Source: JAISGQ01 sp045604965 (GTDB lineage Bacteria; Bacillota; Clostridia; Oscillospirales; Acutalibacteraceae). Taken from it: a stretch of DNA of 64,000 nucleotides. The notes under the pieces are model-generated. The model was not told the origin of the DNA. It saw only the letters and a program-made list of their open reading frames with translations, and did no database searches. Position 1 is the first letter of the stretch; every line of letters begins with the position of its first letter. Location of the stretch: contig JAZUPB010000023.1 of the NCBI GenBank assembly GCA_045604965.1, forward strand, positions 124,001 through 188,000, written 5' to 3'. The position numbers and the translations under genes were made by a program. Below are positions 34,691-44,036 of the stretch, in pieces.

Positions 34691-37066
34691 TTATCTCATC
34701 TTGATGCCCTGAGCATTGAGAGCATCAAGAACTTTGGTAACCTCAGCCTGAACCTCATCGCCGGAGAGAGTTCTCTCATCGGAAGAGAAGGTAAGTCTGA
34801 TTGTAACAGCGCGTGCACCGTTGAGTTCAGCGCCTTCATAAACATCAGCAAGAGTAACGCCCTTGAGAATGTCACTTTCGACAGTCTCAACGATCTCCTT
34901 TACAGTGCCGTACTGAGCACCTTTTTCGAGGAGCAGAGTTAAGTCGATATCCATTTCGGGGAACTTACTGGGATCTGCATAGTTGATGCCTGCGGTCTGC
35001 TGAGCGGACAGTGCGTCCATATCGAGCTCGAGAGCAACAACTGCAGCCTTCTTATCGATTTTAGCGCATACAGCAGGATGAACAGCAGTGATAAAGCCCA
35101 GAACCTCGTCACCGCGAACAATCTCAGCAGTGTTTACAGGATGCTGCCATGCGTGGGAAACCTTCTCTGCACTGCGCAGAGACACTGCACCGCCCTTGAC
35201 TGCGGCACTGACGGTAAGAAGAATATCCTTAAGCTTGAGGTATATTTCCTTTTCGCTTTCGGTTTTGGAGTAAAGTATAACACCCAGCTTCTTTCTCTCG
35301 TTGCAGAGACCGTCAGCCTTGAGTCCTTCAACAACTCGGCCTATTTCAAAGATACCGAAGGAGGAATCAAAGAGCTTGTTTTCAGCGGTCATAGAGAGAA
35401 GTGTGGGAACTATGCTGTTTCTGATAACGATCTGATCGGGGTTTATGGAGTTTACAAGCTTTACGTTCTCCTCAACCTCGATGCCGATCTCTCTGAACTT
35501 CTTGCTGTCAGCCCAGATATATGAATGAACTTCGTGGAGAGAGAAGCGGTCAGCAAGGAGATTCTTGACCATAAAGTCATCACGTCTGCCCTCAGCCTCA
35601 CGAACAGGATAAAGGGGAGAAGGAGCGGTTTTTATCTCGAAGTTGTCATAGCCGTAGATTCTGGTGATCTCTTCGATGATGTCAGCCTTAATGGTAACGT
35701 CCTTTGTAGCTCTCCAGGAGGGAACATCGACAGAGAAGTTGTTCTTCTCGTGTCTGACAGTAAAGCCAAGAGCCTCAAGGGTCTTGATTATGCGTGCATT
35801 GGTAATTTTTATGCCTGTATAGCGGTCAACATACTTCTTGTCAAAGTCAAGAGAAATTTTCTTATACTTGCGTGCGTAGTTGTCGGTAACAGCGGAGATA
35901 ACCTTTGCATCAGGATCGATCTGCTGGAGGAGCCACAGATAACGCTCAACAGCAGGAAGAGTATTCTCAGGATCGAGAGTCTTCTCGTAACGGGCGGAAG
36001 CATCGGTTCTCATACCCAGTCTTGTTGCGCTCTTTCTGATGGAAACAGCGTCAAAGGTAGCACTTTCAAGAAGCAGAGAAGTGGTGTCGTCCTCAATCTC
36101 AGAAGCAAGACCGCCCATAATACCTGCAATTGCAACAGGCTCATCGTGGCTTGTGATCATAAGGGTCTCAGGATCGATACTGCGCTCTGCGTCGTCAAGA
36201 GTCTGGAAAGTAAAGGGCTTATCAAAGCGCTGAACTTCGATTTTGTCAACTTTTCTAAGATCGAATGCGTGCATAGGCTGACCAAGCTCAAGCATAAGGT
36301 AGTTTGTAAGGTCAGCAAGGAGATTTATAGCTCTGGTTCCGCAGTAGTGGAGGCGGATTCTCATATTAACAGGGCTGACAGGAACAGTTACGTTCTCAAC
36401 CTTGACAGAGGTGTATCGGAAGCAGTTCTGCTTGTCTCTGATGTCAATATCAACCTTGGGGAGATTCTTGAAAGCCTTGGAGTTTACACGGTCGAAGGGC
36501 TTTAAGGGTCTGCCTGTCAGAGCGGAAAACTCACGGGCAATACCGTAGTGACCCCAGAGGTCGGGACGGTTTGTTAAGGACTTATTATCGACCTCAAAAA
36601 CTGTGTCGCGGATATCATAGATATCGCGGATATCAACACCAAGGGGTGTGTCCTCGGGAAGCTCCATAAGACCGCTGTTGTCAGCAGAAATGCCAAGCTC
36701 AGACTCAGAGCAGCACATACCGTGACTCATGTAGCCGTAGACCTTTGCGACTTTGATAGGATAGCCGTTTACGTTTGCACCGTCAGTGGCAAGAGGAACG
36801 ATAAGGCCCTCGCGTACGTTGGGAGCACCGCATACGATGTCTACGACTTCGTCGCCTTTGTCTACCTTGAGCATATGAATCTTTTCTTTTTTCGGATGCT
36901 GTTCAACGGAAAGAATCTTAGCGGTAACAACGCCTGTGAGATTCTCACCCATATGGAAAATATCTTCAACCTCAGCAGTAGAGAGGGTGAAGCGGTGAAT
37001 AAGGTTATCGAGATCAAGACCCTTGAGGTCAACGAACTCGTTTATCCAATTCATAGATATAAGCAT
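34691..37066 (-). CDS. pheT: Phenylalanine-tRNA ligase beta subunit
   Basis: PheT is the large subunit of the alpha2-beta2 synthetase. 791 residues in the usual order: N-terminal segment with MNWINEFVDL, an OB-fold tRNA-binding domain (about 40-150; HPKKEKIHMLKVDKG), the B3/4 editing region, the B5 domain (about 400-470), a catalytic-like core (IRNSIVPTLL) and the C-terminal anticodon-binding FDX-ACB domain (MDIDLTLLLEKG, then VTIRLTFSSDERTLS). It follows pheS by 21 bases and shares its T-box control. Confidence 0.96.
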   Translation of the reverse strand: MLISMNWINEFVDLKGLDLDNLIHRFTLSTAEVEDIFHMGENLTGVVTAKILSVEQHPKKEKIHMLKVDKGDEVVDIVCGAPNVREGLIVPLATDGANVNGYPIKVAKVYGYMSHGMCCSESELGISADNSGLMELPEDTPLGVDIRDIYDIRDTVFEVDNKSLTNRPDLWGHYGIAREFSALTGRPLKPFDRVNSKAFKNLPKVDIDIRDKQNCFRYTSVKVENVTVPVSPVNMRIRLHYCGTRAINLLADLTNYLMLELGQPMHAFDLRKVDKIEVQRFDKPFTFQTLDDAERSIDPETLMITSHDEPVAIAGIMGGLASEIEDDTTSLLLESATFDAVSIRKSATRLGMRTDASARYEKTLDPENTLPAVERYLWLLQQIDPDAKVISAVTDNYARKYKKISLDFDKKYVDRYTGIKITNARIIKTLEALGFTVRHEKNNFSVDVPSWRATKDVTIKADIIEEITRIYGYDNFEIKTAPSPLYPVREAEGRRDDFMVKNLLADRFSLHEVHSYIWADSKKFREIGIEVEENVKLVNSINPDQIVIRNSIVPTLLSMTAENKLFDSSFGIFEIGRVVEGLKADGLCNERKKLGVILYSKTESEKEIYLKLKDILLTVSAAVKGGAVSLRSAEKVSHAWQHPVNTAEIVRGDEVLGFITAVHPAVCAKIDKKAAVVALELDMDALSAQQTAGINYADPSKFPEMDIDLTLLLEKGAQYGTVKEIVETVESDILKGVTLADVYEGAELNGARAVTIRLTFSSDERTLSGDEVQAEVTKVLDALNAQGIKMR

Positions 37067-37087
37067 AAAATTCTTCTCCTCTCTCTG

Positions 37088-38116
37088 TTATTTCGCTGTG
37101 AACTGAGTCATAGCCTTGAGATTGCCGCTGTTGAGAACACGGATATCCTTGATTCCGTATCTCATCATAGCAAGTCTGGTAAGACCGAGACCGAATGCAA
37201 AGCCTGTATATTTTTCGGGGTCAACGCCGCCTTCTTTGAGGACGTTGGGATGAATCATACCGCAGGGGCAAAGCTCAAGCCAGCCGCTGTTCTTACAGCT
37301 GGGACAACCCTCGCCGCCGCAGATAAGACAGGAGATATCAAGCTCGAAACCGGGCTCAACGAAGGGGAAGAAGCCAGGGCGAAGTCTTACCTTGACGTCT
37401 TTCTGGAAGACTTCGGAAAGCATAGTCTTCATAAAGTAGATAAGGTTGGAGATGGAGATGTTTTCGTCAACCATCATACCCTCCATCTGGAAGAAGGTGT
37501 TTTCGTGGCAGGCGTCGGGAGCTTCGTTGCGGAAGCAGCGTCCGGGGAAGATAGCGCGCAGAGGAGCGCCATATTTGCGCAAAATAGCGTTCTGAGCCGC
37601 ACTGGTATGGGTCTTCAGAAGCTGACCGTTGTCGAGATAGTAAGTGTCCTGCATATCTCTTGCAGGGTGATGCTTCGGGATATTAACGCCCTCAAAGCAC
37701 TCATAGTCGGTAACGACTTCGCTGTAATCCTCAATGGTAAAGCCCATTGTAGCAAAGATCTGCTCAACCTCACGCTGAACAAGAGTAATGGGATGAAGTG
37801 AACCCAGTTTGTCGGTAAGGGGCATAGTTACGTCGTAACGCTCTGCAGATGCGATAGCAGCAGCCTCTTCCTTAGCCTTAAGCTCAGCAGCTTTTTCGGT
37901 GATGACACCCTCAGCGTACTTTTTAAGCTCGTTGATACCCTGAGCGACTTCCTTTTTCTGCTCATTGGGAACGTCACGGAGCTTGCCTAAAAGCTCTGTG
38001 ACAGAGCCTTTTTTGCCGAGATAAGCGATTCTCAGTGCCTCAACGTCAGCACTGGTTGCCGCTTTCGCTGCATCCTGCTCAAACTGAGCACGCAGCTTTG
38101 CGATTGCTTCTTTCAT
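37088..38116 (-). CDS. pheS: Phenylalanine-tRNA ligase alpha subunit
   Basis: PheS carries the class II catalytic core that charges tRNA-Phe. 342 residues: an N-terminal coiled coil (about 1-90), the motif 2 region CFRNEAPDACHENTFFQMEG (about 195-215), and the C-terminal motif 3 FGLGLTRLAMMRYGI. A Cys-rich insert, CLICGGEGCPSC (about 265-276), looks like a metal knuckle, common in clostridial PheS. ATG 38116 follows TTGGAGGT; a frame to 38131 overlaps this site. Controlled by the T-box upstream. Confidence 0.95.
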   Translation of the reverse strand: MKEAIAKLRAQFEQDAAKAATSADVEALRIAYLGKKGSVTELLGKLRDVPNEQKKEVAQGINELKKYAEGVITEKAAELKAKEEAAAIASAERYDVTMPLTDKLGSLHPITLVQREVEQIFATMGFTIEDYSEVVTDYECFEGVNIPKHHPARDMQDTYYLDNGQLLKTHTSAAQNAILRKYGAPLRAIFPGRCFRNEAPDACHENTFFQMEGMMVDENISISNLIYFMKTMLSEVFQKDVKVRLRPGFFPFVEPGFELDISCLICGGEGCPSCKNSGWLELCPCGMIHPNVLKEGGVDPEKYTGFAFGLGLTRLAMMRYGIKDIRVLNSGNLKAMTQFTAK

Positions 38117-38148
38117 ATATCTGACCTCCAATTTAGTTTACAAAACAA

Positions 38149-38405
38149 AAAAGGCCCGTCCACACGGGACGAGCCTAAGCACGCGGTACCACCCGATTTT
38201 ATGCGAAAAACGCATAATCTCAAAGTCCTTAACGCAGACCGACGTTATGGCTTTCACCATACAGCTCCGACGGAGAAATTCGTCATTCCGTATTGCCCGA
38301 AGTGTGCTTCCAGCCGATGGCACACTCTCTCTGACGGGTTGCGGACAACTACTGCGAAGCAAGGCATAAACCATTGCATCACCGTCATCACAGCCTTTAC
38401 ATATT
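38149..38405 (-). promoter_or_regulatory. T-box riboswitch of pheS-pheT
   Basis: The minus strand shows the T-box antiterminator core GGGTGGTACCGCG (rc of about 38182-38194, containing TGGTACC). It is followed by the terminator stem 38152-38161/38167-38176 (core AGGCTCGTCC with GGACGGGCCT) and a T run. The leader of about 250 bases before it can hold stems I-III. A TTC codon at 38275-38277 on this strand is a candidate Phe specifier, though I did not fold stem I. Uncharged tRNA-Phe would favour read-through into pheS. This accounts for the 346-base gap between genes. Confidence 0.93.
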
Positions 38406-38411
38406 GAAAAA

Positions 38412-38440
38412 AATATACCACAGATCCCGCTGAAAGTCAA
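38412..38440 (-). promoter_or_regulatory. Promoter of the T-box-pheS-pheT unit
   Basis: On the minus strand TTGACT (rc of 38435-38440), a 17-base spacer and TATATT (rc of 38412-38417). The start near 38405 agrees with the T-box 5' end. Confidence 0.8.
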
Positions 38441-38462
38441 CCGCGAGAATCAGCAGATAAAA

Positions 38463-38798
38463 TTAATTTTCAGATGATTTCTCGACGATTTTTGCCTTGC
38501 GTTTCCTGCACGCTCTGCTGATGAGAAAAATAATAGTTCCTATAAGGAAGATGAAAGTGAATGTAAGGATAAGGGTGAAAAATTCGGGGACTATATTGTA
38601 AGAGCGGCCTGAACTTGTTTCGCCGACAGCAGTCATAGGATAGAATTTATTGTACATAACTCCGAAGCCTATGTAGCTGACGACCTCGCCGCCCTGAAGG
38701 GGAATACCGAAAATAAATCCGAAGAATATTCCGCATAGCAGGTTTGCGGCAAAAAGAACAGCAGTGATAATGAGAGACCATAACGTAACTTTTTTCAT
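38463..38798 (-). CDS. Small two-helix membrane protein, function unknown
   Basis: 111 residues with hydrophobic helices at about residues 6-32 and 70-93 and a basic C-terminal tail (RACRKRKAK) placed in the cytoplasm. About 35 residues between the helices would face outside. I do not recognise the family. GAAAGGAGC stands ahead of the ATG. It ends just before the pheS promoter and is not clearly linked to a neighbour. Confidence 0.6.
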   Translation of the reverse strand: MKKVTLWSLIITAVLFAANLLCGIFFGFIFGIPLQGGEVVSYIGFGVMYNKFYPMTAVGETSSGRSYNIVPEFFTLILTFTFIFLIGTIIFLISRACRKRKAKIVEKSSEN

Positions 38799-38942
38799 TG
38801 ATAAGCTCCTTTCAAAAACACGTGATAAATTCTCGCAAAATAGTTGTATTCAGTGCAGAAAATTACACATTTTAATTATATATAAGGAGATACAAAAGTC
38901 AATAAATAAAAGAACACACGGTTTTAATTATGCAAAGCTCTT

Positions 38943-39446
38943 TTACAGTGCGATATACCATACGCCATCGATCTGGACAAAAACAAAATTAAACGGTACA
39001 ACAGCCTTATCTCCGTCAACAGGGTGGACAAAACAAGCCTCACAATCAATTTTGCCGTAGCCGTTGGCATTGTCATAGCCAAGCATAATGGCTTCACTGT
39101 TGTTTTCAGGGTGCGCTTCATAGGAAAATGAGGAGTTGCTAGTTTCGAGATACTCAAGTTTGTAACCCTTGTAAGTTACAAATACAGCATCTTTCTTTGA
39201 AACAGCTTCAGCATAATTCTTAGTGTCAGAATATAAATCACTGTTATATTTTTCAGAATATAAAGAAGCAAATCCTTCGGCATTTTCGGTTTCAATATAT
39301 TCAAAATACAAGTTTACCAATTTTTCAGGGGTTGCCGATAATCGAGGGTCTGAGTCTGCTTCGTTGACAGTAACCTTCTGTTTCTGCGAGCACCCACAGA
39401 AGGTCAGTAACAGGACGGACAATATTATGCATAAAAACTTTTTCAT
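38943..39446 (-). CDS. Lipoprotein, function unknown
   Basis: 167 codons. The signal peptide KKFLCIILSVLLLTFCGC ends in a lipobox-like F-C-G-C, so lipid anchoring is likely. The rest has the look of a small secreted alpha+beta domain of the NTF2-like type: ATPEKLVNLYFEYIETENAE, then F-A-S-L-Y-S-E, then strands ending FVFVQIDGVWYIAL. That fold is a guess from the pattern. ATG 39446 follows AAGGTGGG. Confidence 0.6.
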   Translation of the reverse strand: MKKFLCIILSVLLLTFCGCSQKQKVTVNEADSDPRLSATPEKLVNLYFEYIETENAEGFASLYSEKYNSDLYSDTKNYAEAVSKKDAVFVTYKGYKLEYLETSNSSFSYEAHPENNSEAIMLGYDNANGYGKIDCEACFVHPVDGDKAVVPFNFVFVQIDGVWYIAL

Positions 39447-39532
39447 AATAAATCCCACCTTACGTTTTTATAATTATGGTAGGAAAATTATGTTAATAAA
39501 TCAATCATATGGTATTAATTGGGTGTAAAATT

Positions 39533-40573
39533 TTATTCTACTGTAAATGAATTGTGCTTTTTAAGCACCTCACACAGTGCCTGTACAGGCAGACCCACAA
39601 CATTAGTATAATCACCGTTTATACCCTTTACAAACTGTGCACCGAGCCCCTGAATAGCATAACTTCCGGCCTTTCCGAATGGCTCGCCAGAAGCAATATA
39701 GCCCCTGATTTCCTCATCGGACATAGATGCAAAGGTTACTTTTGTGCCGACGGAGAAGCACTCCTTTTCTCCGTCAGGGAAAAGAACACAGACACCTGTG
39801 AAAACCTCGTGAGTGTTTCCGGAAAGTTCAGAGAGCATACGAAAAGCATCTTCCTCATCAGAGGGCTTGCCGTAAATAACTCCGTCCTTTGCAACTACAG
39901 TATCTGCGGCGATAAGCACACGCCCTCTTGCTGATTTTTTTGCTGCTTCTGCCTTTCTCTCGCTCAAAAGCTCAACTGCTTTGTCGGGGGAGATACCCTC
40001 AGGCAAGGTCTCATCCGCATCGGGAGAAACGATCTCAAATTTAAGCCCCACCTGATGGAGAAGCTCGCGTCTTCTTGGGCTTGATGATGCAAGAACATAG
40101 GGCGCGTTGTAATAGACTTTGTCGTTCCAGTAGTTTTTCATACGGAATCCTGTCTGATAAGTCATTTCTTCGCCTAAAAAATCAGGAGCAACAAAGGCGT
40201 TTGCGCTTTCCTCGTCGGGAAATTCAACCTCTGCATACATAAACGAAGTAGGCTCACCGCCGTCAACGAGGCTAACCTCAAGCAAAAGACCTTCTCCAAG
40301 ATCATAACCTTTCCATTCCTTATGGACGAGAGGCTTTTTAAGCATACCGCAGAGAGAATCGAAATCCTCCTTGCTTATATACGGCTCGACTTCTTCGCGG
40401 CTCAGAGTCCCGTTGCCCTTTACCGCAAGGCGATAGCTCTCGCCTTTTTTGCTTAATGTGCGTCTTATTCTGACCTCAGGATCAAGGGAGAGATAACCTT
40501 GCCAGATCTCAGCCCATCTTGAGACAGGAAGATCGGGAAATCTTTCAATTTTCCATTTTCTTTCAATTTCCAT
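39533..40573 (-). CDS. CYTH-Maf fusion: triphosphate-tunnel domain plus nucleotide pyrophosphatase
   Basis: 346 residues in two parts. Residues 1-150 are a CYTH/triphosphate tunnel domain: MEIERKWKI (E-x-E-x-K signature), R-I-R-R-T, K-G-N-G, E-x-E patterns such as MYAEVEFPDE. From about residue 158 it is a Maf-type NTP pyrophosphatase: YVLASSSPRRRELL, SPDADE, ERKAEAAKKSA, AADTVVAKDG, GKAGSYAIQGLGAQFV. Maf removes non-canonical or modified nucleotides; CYTH proteins hydrolyse short triphosphates such as tripolyphosphate. Both are usually separate genes. The frame is uninterrupted. ATG 40573 has AAAGGGA ahead. Confidence 0.88.
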   Translation of the reverse strand: MEIERKWKIERFPDLPVSRWAEIWQGYLSLDPEVRIRRTLSKKGESYRLAVKGNGTLSREEVEPYISKEDFDSLCGMLKKPLVHKEWKGYDLGEGLLLEVSLVDGGEPTSFMYAEVEFPDEESANAFVAPDFLGEEMTYQTGFRMKNYWNDKVYYNAPYVLASSSPRRRELLHQVGLKFEIVSPDADETLPEGISPDKAVELLSERKAEAAKKSARGRVLIAADTVVAKDGVIYGKPSDEEDAFRMLSELSGNTHEVFTGVCVLFPDGEKECFSVGTKVTFASMSDEEIRGYIASGEPFGKAGSYAIQGLGAQFVKGINGDYTNVVGLPVQALCEVLKKHNSFTVE

Positions 40574-40589
40574 ATAAACATCCCTTTTC

Positions 40590-40626
40590 AGAAATAATGG
40601 GAATGACAAAAGAAGTCATTCCCATC
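40590..40626 (-). terminator. Terminator after the sugar transferase gene
   Basis: An 11-bp perfect stem (ATGGGAATGAC, 40597-40607, with GTCATTCCCAT, 40615-40625). The minus-strand T tract (TTATTT) is weak. It overlaps the end of the sugar transferase gene and lies upstream of the CYTH-Maf start. Confidence 0.6.
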
Positions 40627-41234
40627 TAGTTGTTTTCCTGTTTGCCTTCGGCATATCCGTCGCGCTTGAAAACGACGGCAATAGTTTTAAAAATTATCTT
40701 CAGGTCGAAGCCGAGAGAAAGGTTGTCCGAATACTCTCTGTCATAGGCAGCCTTTTCTTCGTCGGGAACGTTATCACGACCGTTGACCTGAGCCCAGCCT
40801 GTCATACCGGGACGAACAGTATATACACCGGCATCCATACGCAGACGGTGTATGTTTCCACCCTCATTTTCGATAAGGGGACGAGGACCTACAAGGCTCA
40901 TATCTCCCTTAAAAACATTAAAAAGCTGAGGGAGTTCATCGAGGCTGGTTTTGCGGAGAAAATTACCGGATCTGGTGATATAGCTGTAGGGATTTTCAAG
41001 ATCTTTTGTAGCCATTTCGCGTGGTGCGTCTGTTCGCATAGTACGAAATTTATAAATCTTAAAAAGCTTGCCGTGCATACCCACGCGGCTCTGATTAAAA
41101 ATCACAGGACCTTTTGAATCAGCTGCGACCCATATGGCAAGGACCAGCATAAAAGGCCAAATAATAAGAAGCGCGATAAATGAAAGAAGAATATCAAAAA
41201 GACGTTTGAAAAAACGATAAATGCCGTGCTTCAA
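40626..41234 (-). CDS. Undecaprenyl-phosphate sugar phosphotransferase (WcaJ/PglC-type, short form)
   Basis: Such enzymes place the first sugar-1-phosphate on undecaprenyl phosphate for exopolysaccharide, capsule or glycan synthesis. 202 residues with one N-terminal membrane segment (about 10-35) and the core motifs KIYKFRTMRTDA, RKTSLDELPQL, VGPRPL, and PGMTGWAQVNGR near the end. It is the short form without an N-terminal multi-helix domain. The start is TTG 41234, as AAAGGAGGT stands 7 bases ahead. No other glycan genes adjoin it, so the product is unknown. Confidence 0.9.
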   Translation of the reverse strand: MKHGIYRFFKRLFDILLSFIALLIIWPFMLVLAIWVAADSKGPVIFNQSRVGMHGKLFKIYKFRTMRTDAPREMATKDLENPYSYITRSGNFLRKTSLDELPQLFNVFKGDMSLVGPRPLIENEGGNIHRLRMDAGVYTVRPGMTGWAQVNGRDNVPDEEKAAYDREYSDNLSLGFDLKIIFKTIAVVFKRDGYAEGKQENN

Positions 41235-41436
41235 AAATCCGACCTCCTTTGCCAATGTAATATCACGACGGATATTGTAACAATTATTTTCTTATATGTC
41301 AATATTTATTCTTAAACAATACGAATTTATTATTTATCGATAAATGAATACTTTAATCTTAATTAAAAACCTCTTTTTCTGAAGAGGATACTGTGATAGA
41401 ATAATAATTGAACAATAATCTTTGGGAGATGAAAGC

Positions 41437-42120
41437 GTGAACACGCAGAAAATATTAGTCGTAGATGACGATACCGCCATTGCTCAGCTTGTGGCTGATG
41501 CACTGGAGGATGAAGGATATGAGGTAAAAACACTTAATGACGGGGAAGCTGCATATGAGCTTATAACTCGCGAAAATGATTTTGCACTTATTATTCTCGA
41601 TATTATGATGCCGAAGATGGACGGGCTTGAGCTGTGTATGAAGATACGCAATACGGTCAATTGTCCTATTATTTTTGTTACAGCGAAAAACCGCACTGTA
41701 GATACTCTTGTAGGACTTGAAATGGGCGGAGACGATTATATATACAAACCCTTTGTAGTAGAGGAGCTTGTGGCGAGAGTCAGAGCTCACATAAGACGCG
41801 ACTCAAGAATCGGAGCAAAGAAAAAGAGCAGTGTCATAAAGATCGGAGATATTGAACTTCATCCCTCCAGCTACGAAGTTCGCAGAAAGGGAGAACTCAT
41901 ACCTCTTTCCACCAGAGAATTTCAGCTTCTCGAATATCTGATGACAAACAGTGAGCGTGTGCTGACAAGGGAGCAGATATTCAACGCGGTTTGGGGTATA
42001 AATTACGGCGATATCGGTACTGTTGCCGTAAACATCAAGAATCTTCGCGGCAAGCTTGATCCGGATAATGAATACATTAAAACTGTATGGGGTGTCGGAT
42101 ATAAATTTGCCCACGAATAA
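41437..42120 (+). CDS. OmpR/PhoB-family response regulator
   Basis: 227 residues. The receiver domain has the acidic pair in LVVDDDT, the phosphorylation Asp in ILDIMMPKMDG (about residue 53) and Lys in F-V-T-A-K. The C-terminal winged helix (about 130-225) has LSTREFQLLEYLMTN, V-W-G and the ending V-W-G-V-G-Y-K-F. GTG 41437 follows TTGGGAG with an 8-base gap and gives MNTQKILVVDDD. The histidine kinase follows 12 bases later. The stimulus is not apparent. Confidence 0.92.
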   Translation: MNTQKILVVDDDTAIAQLVADALEDEGYEVKTLNDGEAAYELITRENDFALIILDIMMPKMDGLELCMKIRNTVNCPIIFVTAKNRTVDTLVGLEMGGDDYIYKPFVVEELVARVRAHIRRDSRIGAKKKSSVIKIGDIELHPSSYEVRRKGELIPLSTREFQLLEYLMTNSERVLTREQIFNAVWGINYGDIGTVAVNIKNLRGKLDPDNEYIKTVWGVGYKFAHE

Positions 42121-42132
42121 GGAGCGGTAAGA

Positions 42133-43434
42133 GTGACCATAAAATACAAGTTTCTGGCTATAGCGCTCCTGATAATAATCCTGAATGCAGTAACGCTGAG
42201 TGCGTGGTACGGAATGTTTTTGTCCGGCCCCGTAGCAGACGACTATACAGTATCACAGAACCAGCTTGACACAGATACCCGAGAAATAGCCAGACAGATC
42301 ACCTCGGAAACGGACCTTCGCAACCATATAGAAAACAAGGCAAATGAGCTTGAACTCAACCTGACACTGGAAAACTCAGAGGGAAAAGTGCTGTTTTCTT
42401 CTCTCCACAGTGAGGAAACAAATATATGGATACGCTCGGCTGTCGCCGTAGATATCGGAGAAGAGGTTTATATTCTGCGCTCGAGCAGAATAGTAAGATC
42501 AGTATTGGCTGAAAACGACGATGCAATAACACTTATTTGGGCAGAAATCTGTATTCTGATCGTAATTTTACTTTCCACATCGAGCCTTATATATATGAAA
42601 TATATAAAGCCGCTGGAAGCTCTTGAAAAGAATATGAGAAATTACAAGGCAGGTTCAAGAGCAGAACCCACTGACAGAGCAGATGAAATCGGCAGACTGC
42701 AGAATTCCTTTGTCGGGCTTTCCGAAATGATAGACGACGAAAAGGAAAAGCAGAGCAGGATAATAGCAAGTATTTCCCACGATATAAAAACACCTTTGAC
42801 AAGCGTTATGGGCTATGCGGAACGAATGAAGAGCGGAAATCTTTCTGAGGAACGCACAGCGCGGTATGTAGATACTATATATAAGAAGGCTGTAGCCATA
42901 AGAGATCTTGTAAATGAATTCGACGATTATATAAGCAGCAACCAGCGGTTGCATTACAATCCGTCCGATGTCGGAGCAGAAGACCTTATAAACAGTCTCA
43001 GAGAAGAATATACAGACGAGCTTTCTGCGGCTGGTATTGATTTTACGGCTATGTGCACCTGCGGCAATGCACCCCTGATACTTGATAAGAATCAGATTCG
43101 CAGAGTATTCGGAAACCTCATTGCAAACGCGGTTAAGCATATGAACGGAGAAATAAAGCGGATAAGTGTGCTTTGCGAAGAGCTTGATGACGGTCAGTTT
43201 GAATTTGTAAAAATAAGCGTAACAGATACCGGAAGCGGCGTAAGAGAAGATATGCTCACAACGATTTTCGAGCCGCTGTTCACGACGGATCCCGGAAGAA
43301 GCGTTGCAGGACTGGGACTTGCCATATGTAAGGAAGTCATCGAATGTCATGGCGGTGAAATAAAAGCCGAAAACAGCAGAAGCGGTGGCCTCGTGGTATC
43401 ATTTACGCTGCCGATCAAGCAGATTGATGAATAA
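42133..43434 (+). CDS. Sensor histidine kinase
   Basis: 433 residues. Two membrane helices (about 6-28 and 136-158) flank an extracellular domain of about 105 residues. A HAMP-like linker follows, then the H-box SISHDIKTPLTSVMGYAERM with the phosphorylated His near residue 215, and the ATPase domain with FGNLIANAVKH (N box), DTGSGV (G1) and GLGLAIC (G2). GTG start behind GGAGCGG. Pair with the response regulator upstream. A terminator follows. Confidence 0.92.
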   Translation: MTIKYKFLAIALLIIILNAVTLSAWYGMFLSGPVADDYTVSQNQLDTDTREIARQITSETDLRNHIENKANELELNLTLENSEGKVLFSSLHSEETNIWIRSAVAVDIGEEVYILRSSRIVRSVLAENDDAITLIWAEICILIVILLSTSSLIYMKYIKPLEALEKNMRNYKAGSRAEPTDRADEIGRLQNSFVGLSEMIDDEKEKQSRIIASISHDIKTPLTSVMGYAERMKSGNLSEERTARYVDTIYKKAVAIRDLVNEFDDYISSNQRLHYNPSDVGAEDLINSLREEYTDELSAAGIDFTAMCTCGNAPLILDKNQIRRVFGNLIANAVKHMNGEIKRISVLCEELDDGQFEFVKISVTDTGSGVREDMLTTIFEPLFTTDPGRSVAGLGLAICKEVIECHGGEIKAENSRSGGLVVSFTLPIKQIDE

Positions 43435-43439
43435 AAATC

Positions 43440-43482
43440 GAGCGGTACAGACTGCTTTGGGTCTGTACCGCAAATTTTTTTT
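43440..43482 (+). terminator. Terminator after the two-component system
   Basis: GCGGTACAGAC (43442-43452) pairs with GTCTGTACCGC (43461-43471), then AAATTTTTTTT. Confidence 0.92.
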
Positions 43483-43541
43483 GAAAATAATTGTAATATT
43501 TTTCATTGGGGATTGTCTTATAAGTGAAAGGTGGTGAGAGT

Positions 43542-44036
43542 GTGATACAGCTTGAGCAGATATACAAAGCGTATTTCAATGACGTGTACAGATATGTACT
43601 TAGGCTTTCAAAAAATGAGAGCATAGCGGAGGACATAACATGCGATACATTTTTCAAAGCGATGAAGAGTCTTGACAGCTTTCGCGGAGACTGCGACATA
43701 CGGGTGTGGCTGTGCCAGATTGCCAAGAACTCATATTTTTCTTATATCAAGAAAGAAAAAAGAAATACAACTCTTGATGATGAGGTCGTAACACGGCTTG
43801 AGGATACGGAAGAAAGCGCGGAAGAAAAGGCGATCAGCAATAACGATGCAGAGCGCATACGCGGACTTCTGCACGAGCTCAAAGAACCTTACAAAGAGGT
43901 TTTTATGTGGAGAGTGTACGGAGAATTAAGTTTTAAGCAGATAGGCGAAATTTTTGAAAAAACAGAAAACTGGGCATGTGTCACCTATCATCGTGCAAAG
44001 GGCATGATAGGAAAGAGAATGGAGGAAAACGAATGA
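43542..44036 (+). CDS. ECF-type RNA polymerase sigma factor
   Basis: 164 residues with sigma-70 region 2 (about residues 8-75; YKAYFNDVYRYVLRLSKNES, then A-E-D-I-T-C-D-T-F-F-K) and region 4 (about 105-160; LKEPYKEVFMWRVYGELSFK, a helix-turn-helix). There is no region 3, as in ECF factors. GTG 43542 fits AAAGGTGG; a GTG at 43524 is inside that site. Its TGA overlaps the next ATG, the typical layout with an anti-sigma factor. A self-regulated promoter is likely but I did not find a clear one. Confidence 0.9.
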   Translation: MIQLEQIYKAYFNDVYRYVLRLSKNESIAEDITCDTFFKAMKSLDSFRGDCDIRVWLCQIAKNSYFSYIKKEKRNTTLDDEVVTRLEDTEESAEEKAISNNDAERIRGLLHELKEPYKEVFMWRVYGELSFKQIGEIFEKTENWACVTYHRAKGMIGKRMEENE

